64,000 bases of DNA, from positions 1-64,000 of the forward strand of contig JAQGEQ010000322.1 of the NCBI GenBank assembly GCA_034620365.1, given 5' to 3'. The stretch is from Pegea sp. RAD2-039 (lineage: Eukaryota; Chordata; Thaliacea; Salpida; Salpidae). Shown here one piece after another: positions 1-33,100 of this stretch. The translations under genes and the position numbers were made by a program. Every line of letters starts with the position of its first letter. Positions within the stretch are counted from its first letter, which is position 1. The notes beneath the pieces are model-generated. The model searched no databases, had not been told where the DNA came from, and saw only the letters and a program-made list of their open reading frames with translations.

Positions 1-19316
<19,316 letters not shown>

Positions 19317-20682
19317 CTTTATCAAGTTAGTTCAAAACAAGTTCTAGACAAATTTGATAATAAGGTTTTAAAGATTTCGTTTCAACTTCTTCTCCACGTT
19401 CGAGAGGAAATTGTGATGAGATGTCGATGAGTTTAGGCCTTTTTATGTACATCAGCTTGTCATTGACCTTGAAAAGAATTGTTGTAAGTTTGTTGCAAAA
19501 ACTGTTCGATTTAAAAGTTTCTATTCATTTCTTAAGTGTTTGAGTACACCACAGCAGATCTTAAAAAGGCATTAAATACACAAAATAATTTGCAAGTTTA
19601 AATGGCAACTTATCTACAATAACTTAAATTGCTTTTATGAATGATAAGAACATCTCTCTATGTAGTCTTATGAATCAAAAACAAAACTTAGTGTCAAGTA
19701 GAAGATATGTTTTAAAGAGCTTAAAGGCTTTTAACACTTCTGTAAGGGAAACATGTTTCAAAAAAGAATAGATTTTACTTTAAACAAGATTATGGTTTTA
19801 TAGCACTTGTATGAATTATAACTTTAATTCTTTTTTATTTGTAAGACCATTGCAAAGATAATTGCGCCATAATACGAGATTTTTTTTAAGATTTGATTAT
19901 TAAAAAATATTTAGAGTTTTTTTAACTTAAAGGTTTGCTCTAAAAGAAATAATATTTTCTACTTGTAAATCAATTTAAGTATTTTAAGTGTTATTAAATT
20001 TATAATATTTTTGACTGTTTTTGACAGGTTCATATTGTTTGCTTCTGATAATATGTTATTTAATAAATAAAATTGATTTTAACTTTAAAAGTGTTAATAA
20101 AAGTATTAGTTATTTTTCAAATATACATATATAAAATATCTTAGAATATAACAATCTAAGTATAAAAATTTTAAATGAAATTGTTTATGATAAACGTAAA
20201 AAGATACAAATTATTATTACTTTCCTTTTTCTGAATGTCTTTAAATTATTGTCGCAAGATGGTGCTGTTGCAAACTCGCGATAATGAATTTATCATATAA
20301 AGTTTGAGACGATTAACGTCTATAGAGATTTATCAATTAGTATCAATTATAATTTAAAAACAATTATTTTTTTTAAACTTTTTTTTTAAATTTTATTGTG
20401 CAGTTTAATGATGCAAAGTTATTATAAAAAAATTCTTTTTACAATTCAATTTATTTTCTTAGCAGAATCACAAAACATATTTTCATAAAATTACTAAAAA
20501 AGATTAAACTAACCAGCTTGTAAGAGAATCAAGACAAGTTTTGAGTTTAAATCTGTTTTATAATTGTTATAATAATTATAAACTTTATATATATTACTAT
20601 ATAGTTTATATACAGTCATAAATTTTATAAGGTTGCTGATGCATTTGAAGAAATTTATCTTTAAAGAGGATAAAAGTATTTC

Positions 20683-20753
20683 ATTTATATGGAATCAAAA
20701 TTGTCTTAATTTTTTAAGGAATTTATATGGAATCAAAATTTTCTTAATTTTTA
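20683..20753. repeat. Direct duplication of about 33 bp
   Basis: The segment beginning ATTTATATGGAATCAAAATT occurs at 20683 and again at 20721, with one internal mismatch (TTGTCTT versus TTTTCTT). The period is 38 bp. It lies in non-coding DNA with no associated gene. Confidence 0.85.
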
Positions 20754-21430
20754 ATTGCTTATCACAAAAGTTTTAAACTATTTAGTAAAACTTATAAGCG
20801 TTAAACTAAAAAAGGTGAAACATTTTTACATATTTCTTAATCACCTCAAGTTTAATTACATTGGAAATCTAATTTAGATACTTTCACTATATGTTGCAAT
20901 TTTCTTGAAAAATCGTTATAAAGTGATTTTTAAAAAATGCTTTGTTCAACGAGTGATACTAAAAGGACTTTTGTTGTTTGTCCATGCTAAAATAGTTTTG
21001 AGGACCTTATTGAACTTTTCCTTATTTTGCAAAGTTTTTTGAAATGAGTCTGCTTGGGGCTTTTTCAAGAGCGACCACTTTGCTAATCAAACGTTATACT
21101 TTCAAACGGTGTTTTAGGAAGTTTGTTTCTGTTTGTTTAGATACTGATAAGACTTTCTGTTAGAGCTTTTACTGTTATAAAGTAAAATAACCTTTATTAA
21201 TAAAAGAAGTAACAAAAATCAGAGTTCTTCAGAAAGATACATTAACAAATTATTTGTTATTTTCAAGCACTTAAACCGTAAAAACTCTTTAAAAGTTTAT
21301 TCTTTCATACTTTAACACTTAAACATGAATAGTTGCTTCTTAGATTTACAGTTGAAACTACTTTTAGTTAATTCAAATATTTTCAAGATTTTCAGATTAT
21401 TTTTTAATATAAAAGCAGACTATGTGATGA

Positions 21431-21481
21431 CATCTTTCTGCAGTTTAAACTGCTGAGAGTAGGATAAACTGCAGAAAGATG
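21431..21481. repeat. Perfect 17-bp inverted repeat (hairpin) with 17-nt loop
   Basis: CATCTTTCTGCAGTTTA at 21431-21447 is perfectly complementary to TAAACTGCAGAAAGATG at 21465-21481, with a 17-nt spacer. Pairing does not extend past the arms. It could be a small RNA precursor, a MITE remnant or chance; no transcript evidence is visible. Confidence 0.85.
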
Positions 21482-24400
21482 CCAAGAAAATATGCGAAGC
21501 TCTACAAATAAGTAATGCATCTTTTCAAGTAAATTTTGGTTGTTTCTAATGATTTCTTAAATTAAGTGATAATAAACAAAAAATTTGTAATTTCTAAAAT
21601 TAATCATTGATTAGAATATATATTTTTTTAACGTTTTATATACTTGCATTGCTAGCAAAAGTGAAATTATGTGAAAAGAGGAAAATACGGGAATACACGT
21701 AAGCACAATAACATTAAAACTGTTTGTACTTCTGATAAACACGACTGAGTGATTAATCAAATACTGAAAAGATATCGAATTTTTACAGAAGCGTGGTTGA
21801 GATGTTGGTGATGTTGATGATGGAGGAGCGTTTATATTCTTTCTGCTCATTTATGTAATCCTGGCTTGACTCAAGCAAGACTCACTGTTGGTTTTCTACA
21901 AGATATAAAATTAGTGTCAAATACTTCAATGTCTACTTTTTCATATTTTATTCTTTCTAAATATTTCTTTTTATTATCATATTTGAAACCAATTTTTGGG
22001 TCTTAACACCAGTGAATGCTTTTTCTTTTTCTTCTCGGCTTTCTATGTTTTGCCCACGTGACTATACTCACATAGGCAGCTAAAGCAAGCCTCGAAGCAA
22101 AAGGATTAAATCAGCTAAAATTATTTCTCTAAAAATACTTCTTTCAATTAGAAAAGTATCTTTGTATCACTGATTAAAAGTTGAAAGTAATCGTTGAAAT
22201 AAATACTTCATCAAATGTTACGGCGATGATACATGTTTACAAACTTCCAATTGAACTGATAAAACTTGTTTTAAAATTGAAGCTTATTATAAAACTATTT
22301 CAAAACTGTTAAAAGAATTTGAACTATTTCATCTTTTTGGTATTAGATATTATAAATAGTCAATCATCACCAGATTTATTTTAGACTTTCTGTCTAAATT
22401 ACAGAAGAATTGATACTAACTTTTAAAATGCTAAAATTAGTTGATTATTATTATTAATTATTAATATTAGACTTTTTGATTTTTTATCATAACCTAAAAT
22501 ATATGTTTTCGAAGTTCGCTTTTTATTTGAAATTGGCTTTCGTAAATAGATTTGGAAAGTTAACATTTTCAAACCTGTAGAATTTAACAATTCAAATCTA
22601 TTTGAAATTTTTGGATGCTGTAAAACTGAAGTTTTCTATTTTTGCTCAATATGTCGAATGTTAAAAATAAAAAGAACAATTTCATTTGTTTGTATTTTTA
22701 CTGTTTTTTGAAAGAATAAAAAACTTTTTCACAAAGTTGGTTAAATTATTTTAAAAAAAATTTATTTTATTTCATTTTTATATCTTAAATGAATTGAAAA
22801 AATCTATAAGTAAACCACAATAGAGTATCTTTCGGAAATTTTATTGAGCAGTTCTATTTGAATAAGTTAACATTTAAGAAACAATTTCAATATCGTGTAA
22901 AAATATAAAATAATATAAATAAATTTTCTACCCTTAAATTCTAATAAAAATATCACAATTTATTTTAGATATTTGTAAAACGTTTATTAACAGCTCAAAC
23001 ACCATCCATCAATTTGTCAATATCTCGCTTAAATTACACGAATACAAAAATTTGTAATAAGCTCAAATAAAAATTAGCAAAAATAAGATAGTTTAATATT
23101 CTTTCTTCAGTTTATTATATAAGCCACCCTTTTTAAACAGACTTACAAATTTAGTTCTTACTTAAGACTTATTTAACTTGAATTTGTTTTACTTGCGGCA
23201 AAACGCTTCTAGCTTTCATAGCTTGTATCAAAAAGATAATTATTGCTGCAACTTTTGTAATTATATATTATAAAATAAATTATATTTGTTACTATCACTA
23301 ATCATGTTGTTAAGTATTGATAATAGTTTCATTCTACTGTTACCTTTTTAATATATAACTTTTAAGAAATCAATCTAGCTATACTGCAGAGGGAGAAATA
23401 GAAAGATAAATATTACAACTTTAAAAATTACGAGTATATACATAAATTTATCAAATTAAATATTAAAAAATTTAAAATCTTTAATTTTATAACAAAATAT
23501 GATTTAGCCCGAAGCAGTTAGATTTCTAAATAAAAAATAGTTTATTTCATTTTTACGTAAATTGCAAATCACACGATATTTTTGCTGCTTTTGTTTCTAA
23601 GTTATGGCGAAGACAATTTATACCTTGGACCTCCTATAAGCACAATCGAGGTTGAAACTTCTAGATCTCTTTTTCCACCATCATCGCTACAAGAGTGTTT
23701 GAAGTGTTATTTTCTCATGTACATATGAGCCTTGAACAGCTTTACTTACTCAAAGAAAAGTCTCAGCATAAAATTAGCTGTTACTGAAACTTTGTATGTC
23801 TTAAACTGGACCTTTGCAGCAAGATCAAATTGTCATAATATGATGTAATAAAATGTCATATCACGCTCAAAACTTTTAAAAATTTCAACATTTTGTTTTG
23901 CAGGTCGACGAAACATTTCGAAATTCATTTTAAGCATTTATTTTGGAGCAGTTTAAGATTTTAATTAGCTTTGGATCTAAATGATATCATTACAAATTGT
24001 AAAAAGTTTATTTACTTTTTGTCCATACTTACTGTACGACTATTTATTGTTTGAGAATAAAGTGCTTTTGCTTCCTTTGGTTGTCTGTTATTTGTTTTCC
24101 ATAAGTTAAAAGTTAGTAAAGTTGTTTAGTGGTTAAATTCTAACCAAATTTTTCAATAGATTTTACTAAAAAAGAAGAAAATAAAATTTGACAAACTGAA
24201 TAACACAGATCAGCTGAAACAAAACTGAAACAAAAAGCCATTTTAGTAAATTTTAGTCATAAGTTGTTTTTCAGTAAATATTTTTTTTATTGTTTATTTC
24301 GGTTTACAAAAGCTTAATTATTTTTTAATTAATTTCTAAATATATTTGTTTTATTTTTTTCTACGAAGGATTTCTTCTGTATTTTGCGCTTTTATCATCT

Positions 24401-24581
24401 AAAAATAAATTGAAAAAAAAGAATTATTTTTGTGTTTGATAATATTTCATCTTGTATTTTTTTATTTTTGTAATTAGTTTTTATTTGAATTTTTGAAATC
24501 TGTATTTTAAAGGACTTGTTTAATTTTAAAAAAAGTTTGAAATAAATATATACATAAAGTAGTTTCTTTGAAAAGAATATT

Positions 24582-27500
24582 ATGGAAGCTTCTGCAATTG
24601 TATGGAGTAGTCTTAATCAAAAAAATGAAAATAAAGATGTAAGTATAAAATTTTTTTGACATAAAGTTTAAAAAATTGGGTCTTTCAACATTACCTAATC
24701 TTATATATTTTCATTATCAGTTTAATTTATATTAATTAATATCAACAAATACTTTGAATAAAATAAATAGATGTGAATATAATCAAAATTTTATTTTATG
24801 AATATATTATCAGATGTCTTATACTCAAGAAGGTGTTTTTATTCATTTATATTCATCTAAAACTTGTGAAGATAAAATTATTGGTGGAATTTTATCTATA
24901 GAAGAGAAGGTAAAAATTATTTTGTTAAAATATTTATTATTTTTAGATATTTTGGTTTAAAAAATTATCATATCTGAAACTTGTTTGCTTTTAATCTTTG
25001 CTTATAATAATTTTTATTGATAAATAAATGAATTTGAAAAATATCTTAACAGATTTTATTGATATTAAAATAATTTTATAGGTTCTTTTTTATTATCATA
25101 TTTATTTTTAGTTTTTACTAAAATTATTATTAGTTGTAAGAAATATTTTCTAAACAAAATTGTAATATTTTTCTTTTTGATTTTTTATTAGAATTGTTCA
25201 AAACTGTTTATTTTTATATAATACTACTTATGTTTTATTAAAATAATTAAAACAAAGAGTTTAGTTAAAATACTTTGTGAGATTTATTTAGACTTCTTAT
25301 AACTTTAGACTAAATGTTTACTTAAAGTTACTTTTATAATTATATTACAAAATATGTTTTAATGATATCATAAATTTTCAGAAAAGTTTTTTTCTAAAAT
25401 GTTTCTAGTTTTAATTTCAATATTTAATTGAATTTAATACAATCTGAAATTATATGTAGGATTCAACCTGGTTTTTAAAATGGGTTCCTGCTCCTGAAAC
25501 TACAAATACTGATAAAGAAGAAGAAGAAAACCTAACAGTTGATGAAGAAGAAAGGTAAGAGCTTTATTTTTTTCAAAAGTTGTAATCTAAATCCAATAAT
25601 AATGCTGATAGTAATAGCTTTTCAAATACTTGTTACTTGTAGATCATTTAAACTGTTAAAACAACTTAACTTTGTTGTCTTTTTGTACTTTCACTTGGCT
25701 TTGTATTTTTATATCCAAATTTTGTTGAGCAGAATAAATGAAACTTCATTTGAAGCAGAATCAGATTCAAAAAATTGGATGGTTGTTGATGAGGATCAAA
25801 ATAGAAATGAAATCAGTTCAGATGACAACCAGAATATTCAAAGTAATCAAGAAGACCCTTTTGATTTTAACTTTATGATTCCAATGGAAGAGTTAAGAAG
25901 TTTAAAATTGTGAGTTTTTATTGGTTGATATCAGAAGTTGATTTATAGATTGACTTGGTTATATTTTTGTTGGTTTATTTGTGGTGAACCTGTTTCTTTT
26001 TAGCTATAACTTTTATAAATTGTGTTTGCTTTGAACTTTCCATATTTAAATCTATTTAAGAAGATTGTTTTATAGATTTATAATAATTATTATTACAGAT
26101 TAGTTTATAAAGTCACATTTTAACCTTAAAGTTTTTTGAAGCGATCAAAAGGTTTTTTTACCTAAAGTGTAAAAACTTATGATTTGATACTTTTATAAAA
26201 ACAAATAATTGACTACTTTTAATAAAAGATCAACGAAAGACGTTAGTTGGAGATACATCATCATCAAATTGAATGATGGAGCAACATTACCTGCTCTTAA
26301 CTTCCACAACGGTGGATTTGATGAGTTTGTAAAGATACTTGATCTTCATCTCGACAAAGTCAGGTAGGAACATTTCAACCAATTTTATTTCTTCTATTTT
26401 CTGCTGATTTCAGCTCTCGTCTTGGTAATGGTTGGTATGACGTCACACCTCTAAATCAAGAAGCTTTGACGAAAGCATTTAATCAACTCGACATCTTTAA
26501 CCCAGGAACGAGTAGAAAACCTGATCTTGCTTCCCGGATATTCAAAGTAAATTTCAATCTAATTTTATTCAAATTTTCATCCTGAAATTTTTTAGGACCC
26601 TTTCGGGTCTGCTGTGAGCGGAGTCACAAAATTTACGAGTCTTGTTCAAGATCTGATTAATCCAGTCGAAAATGTTCGTCCGATGAATGAAAGAGCAAAT
26701 ATAATGGATGTGAACGATCGCTTTCAATTCTCACCCAGTGACGTCACTATAAATGGTTTTGAAGTGATTACATGTGTAAGCGGGTTTCTGTTATCATGTA
26801 GATGGTTTCATAAGTAGACAGCCCCTCAAGTCGAGCCAGTAACTATTTTCGAACAAATTCTATTTTAAGAAAATGTAGTGCGGGTAGTAACTGTCAACTA
26901 TTTAAAGAAATTTACCTCTTGTTATATTTTAAGAACTCTTTTGTCAGTTTTAGCTTCTTATATAAAGTTTTTTGTTTAAATCACGTTTGACTGGTTTTCA
27001 AAATTGCTTTGAGGTTAGCTTCAATCAATTCGAACAAGCAAATGTACTTAATAAATGTTGCTAACACTTCTAATGAGATTGATCAAATATTTTTTGATGA
27101 CGTCAGACACGGCTTGGAGATCGACTCCCTGTAACTCGTCTTCATCCAATGACAGAGGAAGAATGGATAAAGTTTCAAGATGCTGATGGAAAGGTCTCAG
27201 ATGTAGATGGAATAAAGAAAAGGATTTTTAGAGGAGTGAGTAATTGAAGAAAAGAAAAACTGGTTTAAGATCTTCTTCTTGATGATCAGGGATTAGAGGA
27301 CTCCTTAAGATGTGAAGTCTGGAAGTATCTTCTGGGATTTTATAACTGGGATCAAAGTCGAGAAGAAAATGAGTCGAAACGGATTGAGAAAGAGTAATCA
27401 CTTGTTCATCAGCTGGTTGTCATGACGATGCATCTTTGTCGCGCAGGAAACTCTATTTGAAGATGAAGAGTCAATGGAAATCTTTTGATGAAGATCAATT

Positions 27501-28454
27501 ATCGAGATTTACTGAGATGAGGTGATCATTGTTTGATGACGTCATCACTTCTTAATCTACTGTTAATAGTAACCGACTGAGCCTAATCGAGAAAGATGTG
27601 GACCGGACCGACCGAAAAAGGTCATTTTACAAGTCCGTGGACAGTGTAGGACGGCAGAAACTTTATGATATTCTAGCCACCTATTGCATGTATGATTTTG
27701 ATCTAGGTAAGTGAAATTATTGACCACAAGCTACTATTTATTGTTGTCTGTGAAACAGGGTACGTTCAAGGTATGAGTGACCTGGTCTCTCCACTGTTAG
27801 AAGTCCTTCAGGACGAGTCGACTACTTTCTGGTGCTTTGTTGGTTACATGGACATCATGGTGACCACTTGTACCCGTCTTGTTTGTCCACTTTCAATCTG
27901 TGACCTCTTTCACAGCATGACAATTTTGTGATGTCTCAAAAAGGGATGAGGAGACAACTCCGAGACCTCCACTTGCTTATAGAGCTAATCAATCCTGACT
28001 TATGGGACGATTTTGTGGCCAAAGGCTCTTCAGATCTTTATTTTTGTTTCCGTTGGTTACTGGTTCGCTTTAAGCGAGAGTTTTCCTATGAAGACATCAA
28101 AATGTTGTGGGAGGTGGGTGAAGATCATGTAGATGATGTGTAACGTATTTTGTGAAGGTTTTTTGGAGTGGACTTCCTTGTAAGAACTTCCATTTGATCT
28201 TCACTGTAGCTCTCCTTCAAATTGAAGAAGAATATTTGAAGAATCAAGATTGCGGTTTTGAAGAAATTTTAAAAGTTTGTTTTTTTAATATTTAATTTGA
28301 CTTTTTATTAAAATCTTTTTATCTACAGCATGTTAATGAAATGAGTGAAAGAATTGATTTACAAAAAAGCTTATGTGAAGCAGAAGAAATCTTTAATCAG
28401 ATTGCTACGTGTAGCTCTCTACCAAAGAGTATCTCTCATATATTGAAGTTATGA
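24582..28454 (+). CDS. TBC1D15: TBC1D15/17-like Rab GTPase-activating protein
   Basis: Fifteen exons join into a 619-residue protein (human TBC1D15 is somewhat longer). Exons: 24582-24638, 24814-24909, 25460-25554, 25733-25909, 26229-26363, 26414-26546, 26596-26775, 27107-27235, 27290-27393, 27447-27521, 27570-27706, 27759-27859, 27916-28113, 28158-28274, 28329-28454. The N-terminal half has the TBC1D15/17/16-type domain (LPALNFHNGGFDEF). The TBC domain follows, with the arginine finger in IEKDVDRTDR, the catalytic glutamine in GYVQGMSD, and FCFRWLLVRFKREF near its end. The protein would stimulate GTP hydrolysis on Rab7-class GTPases at late endosomes and at mitochondria-lysosome contacts (family knowledge). 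Frame is kept across all junctions and both catalytic residues are present. TBC1D17 is the close paralogue; an invertebrate single copy would be ancestral to both. Confidence 0.93.
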
Positions 28455-30198
28455 TATCTAATCTATTTTTTTATATCCTTTTTTTTCTCACTTTTATTTC
28501 TTCTTCAATGACCGAAAGATATCGAATGTTTCTATTTGTACATTTTATCAAATATTCGATACAAATAATTCCACTTTTTGTTTCTAATCATTTTTATGTA
28601 AATATTTTTAATGTTTAAGCTATTGATAGCTGGCTGGTTGATAAAACAAACTCTTTATTTAAAAGATTAATTTTTCAACTCATTGATGGTTTATCTTTTT
28701 CCTACTTCATCAACTATTAAGACAAAATAGTCAAGTTAAAATACTAACTTTTACCAAAAAGTTTTTTAATTAAAGAATTTTATAAGAATTAGTGAACAAG
28801 ATATTCTAAAAATCAGTTTAACAGATTTGTTTCTTTAATAATTAAAATATTCTTTTTTTAGTTAAGTTCCAAGTTTCTTAAAAAGTGAACAACAGAAATA
28901 GTTTAAATGAATTTCAAACATCTAATTACTAGTCTTATTTGCCTATTTGAGCATTTCTATTTTTCCCTAGCCAGTTGGAAGGTTATAAATTGAGATTTAT
29001 TATACAAAAGAAATAAAAATAAAACAATTCAATTGATCTGAGACCTTTTGCTGGTTTTAATTAGTTATCAAAATTCTTATTTTGTAAGCTAAGTAATCTT
29101 TTTGAAGAAATGTTAAAGTGGATAAACACTTTATCATAATAGATGCTATCTGCACTTTAAAATATATCTTATGAAAGCTGTAAATAGATTTAGTTAGATT
29201 GTTTACTACATTTTTGCAAGTAAAAAACACATTAGGACATAAACCGCCCTAGGTAACAAAATAAAGATATTTTTAACCCTAAATTACGAGACTTGTTATA
29301 TAAGCTAATGGATTTAGAAGACAAAGTGATAGTTTGATTCAATTAGTTTTTCAGTCATAAAAGAGTTTGGAAAAAGAAAGTTACTAAGATCTTAACAGAA
29401 TTTATTCTGTGGCCAAACATACACCTAAAATGTTGATTAAGATTATTCTTAAGCAATAATATTCTTAAGTAATCTTAAGTAATCCTAAAAGTTTGATTTT
29501 TAGTCATTTTAATCATAAAATAAGAAAGCTAAACACATAAGAGTTTAAAGGTAAAAATCAAACTATGAAATAAATCAAACTTTTTAAGATAACAAAAAAA
29601 TTACGTGAGAAACACATAAATTAACAATTATTAAAATTAGTTATTAAAGATAACTATAGTAGATAGTTTTTAAATCTAATTAAATACACCTTGATTATTT
29701 CAGAACCTTATCATTGATCCTTACAAAAAAACACAATTTTCAAGTTATTTGTTGTATGTGAAGAATTTTATAGTTTATAAAAATATTTGAAAATTTTGAA
29801 GTTAAAAATTGTTTAATTCAAAGATACCACAAAGAGCTTATTGAGATACGGGAAGCTGCAATAGTTTTCAGTTTTATGAAAAGATTTAATGTAAAATAGG
29901 AGCATCGTTTAAATTACTCCTTTATCTCTTTTACAAGCGAGCGATAAATAAAGTCAAATATAATAAGGCAAGCACCTCTTGTTAGCCATATGTTGCTTCT
30001 ACTTTTGAAAATATAAGACAATTTATTTTGAAGAGAAATAAAAGAATGGCTTACAATGAAAGTGATATAAATATAATAATAAAAACTGTATGTTGTTGGT
30101 GAGAAAAAAATAACATTTAGGCAGCTACCTACTTGATTATCAATTCATAGTTGAAATAAACACATAAGCAAACCAAAAAACAGAATTCAGTTGAGTGA
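28455..30198. other. Intergenic region between convergent genes
   Basis: It holds the 3' flanks of the TBC gene and of the LARP6-like gene, which converge here. It is AT-rich with short AATAA-type stretches, and I see no coding or RNA gene. Confidence 0.6.
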
Positions 30199-33100
30199 TT
30201 ACTCCTCATCAATCAAGCAACTTTCTACATCGTGTAAAATCACATCACAATCAGTAGAGTCAGCAGATGAGTTACAACATTCAAGTCCTGAATCAATCGA
30301 GTTACCTTGATCAGATTGCAAAAGTTTTTTCAACGATTTTTTCAACTTTTTCTCTTTATTTATCGACTTCTGTTTTCCATTTAGCTGCGTTTCAAAGGCT
30401 TTTTTAGGGCGAGGACCGATTAACATTCCGTTGTAATTAGCGTGTTCTGTCACCCAATCGTAAGCTTCCTGACTTTCCTTTTCACTTTCAAATTCAATTG
30501 TGGCACAGTTAACCTGATAATTAAATTTGAATTAGGAGATGTTTTACTTTTAATTTCACATCTATAGCTACTTTTTATTTAAGCAAACGTTTATTATTAC
30601 TTTTTGTTTAATTTTTAGTATCATTAGTGTTAAAGTAGTTAATCAATAAAGAAAATTAGCCTCAAGAAAGCTAAGAAAGCTCACAAACAAATTTAAATTG
30701 ACTGATTTTTCAAAAAATTCGTTGTTGAAATAGATCAAAAAAATTAACTTGAAATTTTTCAAACTTGATAACAATTTCTTGGTAAGTTCTTTAACCAAAA
30801 ACATTCACACAATGTTAAATTAATTTTCATCTTTTTTCGTATTGTACTATTCATTGTATAAAATTTGAAAATAATTGACCAATTATTTTCACATTTATTT
30901 TCAAGATTTAAAAAACAAAAAATGAAAAATTAAAGGTAGCTATCCTTTATTTCAAGCATAAATATGTTTTAAATACTTAACTATAAATCAGTCGGTCGCA
31001 ATTTTAACTTGTAGCGATAACCTTGACTATACAAATTTTAATTATAATTATAAACAAAAAGTACAAAAAAACAAAAAACGTTTTTCTATAAAAATTCTTG
31101 ATAGTTTTTTTGTGTTTACGTCGTTGTTGGATCGCTACAAAAACTTAATCTGTTATTTGCAGCTATGCAAAATTCAATGAAACAAGAAGTTTAAATAAAA
31201 ACATCAAACAAGTAAAAGTGAAAGTTTCAAAACATTTTAAAGATAAGAAATCGTATTTCATACTAATTCTTCTTATCATGAATATTTCATCAAATAACTA
31301 AAATTCTTATGTTGTAATGTAAAATTAAGGAATTTTTTCACATTAGCAGCTTTTTTTTGTTCAAAATTTGTTTATTCATGAATACTATATATTTACTAAG
31401 AAAAATAAACAAAAGATTACTTTTGCACAATGAGAAAGTTGTCTTTTCAGTAAAACTAACTTAGTTATCTTGTCTGAAAATACAATATTGAGAAAACTAA
31501 ATCAAGCACCTAAAAAATAATTTTTAAATTTCTTAGAATCAATTTGAATAATTAAAAAATTCAAACTTTTAAAAGTTAGTAAGTTTTCAAGCAATTTTAC
31601 TAGTTAGCTGATAACAAACTCGAATTAAACTTTTCAATAATATAATACTTTTTGGTAAATAAATTTGGGGTTAAATAAGGCAAGTTCATATGCGATGTAC
31701 TAAAGTTATCATTTGAACGTTTTGTAGTTCAGATTAATTATTCAATTTATTTTCAAGTTGTTGTAAAATAAAAATTTCAATCTCACAAAATAATATAAAA
31801 ACCGAAACATGACAATTATGTCAGTAATTTTATGGGTTACATGAAAATATTATCATCACAACTTTGCTACTTTTTATAAATTAACTTCAGCAGTTTGCCT
31901 TGTATGAAACAATATAATAATAATTATAAATATTGGATTTTGATTAAAAATATATCACTTCATAAAAATTGTTGTCAAACTAGTCTACTTTAACATTATT
32001 TAGTCGAAGATTGTTTTCTATACCATCAATAAAGTGTTTTATTAAAAAACTTGTTGGTAATCAAACAAACCAATTATCATTTAATTTAGAAGTAGATACT
32101 GCGGTGTAAAAAATAAGTGGACAACATGCTTTTCTTGTCAGTCAAAAATTTGAAAAATTATTTTTCCTATTTCAAGATTTTTGTAAAAACGACATCAATA
32201 TGTACCTTAAATTAAAAATGTATCAACTATATCTGATATTTCTTTTAATTAACTTGTCGATTATTTTGTGTAACAATTGAACTAGACAAACATTAGAAAG
32301 TTGAATAATAAATAATAACAAATATAAAAAGTGAAGGACTGTTTGTTAATTAGATTTTGCTTTCCAAATTAGATTATAAAAATAAGACAAACATTTTCTA
32401 TCTTAAGCTTGTAAATCGAAGCAAATAAGACTTGAGCAACAATTTTACTATCATGCCTCTGTAGTGTTAGATAAAATAGCCCCCAGGTAATGTAACAAGA
32501 AAAGTATTGAGTGTTGTAATGATGTTAATGTTACAGTGTTAGATAATGTTAGCGACAAGTAAATTAGACAAGTTTTTAACAATGTTTCATTGATAAAAGT
32601 TCATTTCTACATCATTTAAGTAGTTTAAAATGATTTTAACAAGATTCAAATAGTTTCTGAGATTTGATAATCAATATTATTTCAATTATTTTCTCCTACA
32701 AATTTGTAAAATCAAGGAGTTCCAATTTACAACAGAAATATAAATTACTAGTTCATCAATTTCATCACTTTCATCAGGTTAGCAAAGTTAAAGATCAATT
32801 CAGGTAACAAAATGTTTTATAAAAAGCTGAAAAGTATTCAACAAACCTCTCCTAGTTGAGGGACTGCCTTTAAATAACAACGAAGGTGTCCAGGTACTGG
32901 TTGTTTGGCCGGAATGGTCCGTACTTGTAAGATTTTGCCAAACTTAGAGAAAATTGACAGAAGATTTTTCATTTCCGCTAAATCCTTATCCAAATTAAAC
33001 AACAGCAATGACGTAACTTCCGGTGCTGTAGATAACAAACGACGGAGTTGAAAATCGCACTTTCGAACCTTGTTGCCATGAGGACAGATTTCTAGTCGAG

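Larger units (their letters stand above)
19317..24581. other. AT-rich intergenic region
   Basis: This 5.3-kb stretch lies between the divergently oriented giant gene and the TBC gene and should hold both promoters. I see no convincing coding exon. An open frame at 21611-21850 on the minus strand has no recognisable motif. Two local repeats are annotated separately. Confidence 0.7.

Noticed and set aside
26776..27106. Possible truncation of the TBC gene after 26775
   Set aside because: The frame resumes exactly in phase at 27107 with the conserved GDRLPVTRLHPMT segment, so this is an ordinary intron.
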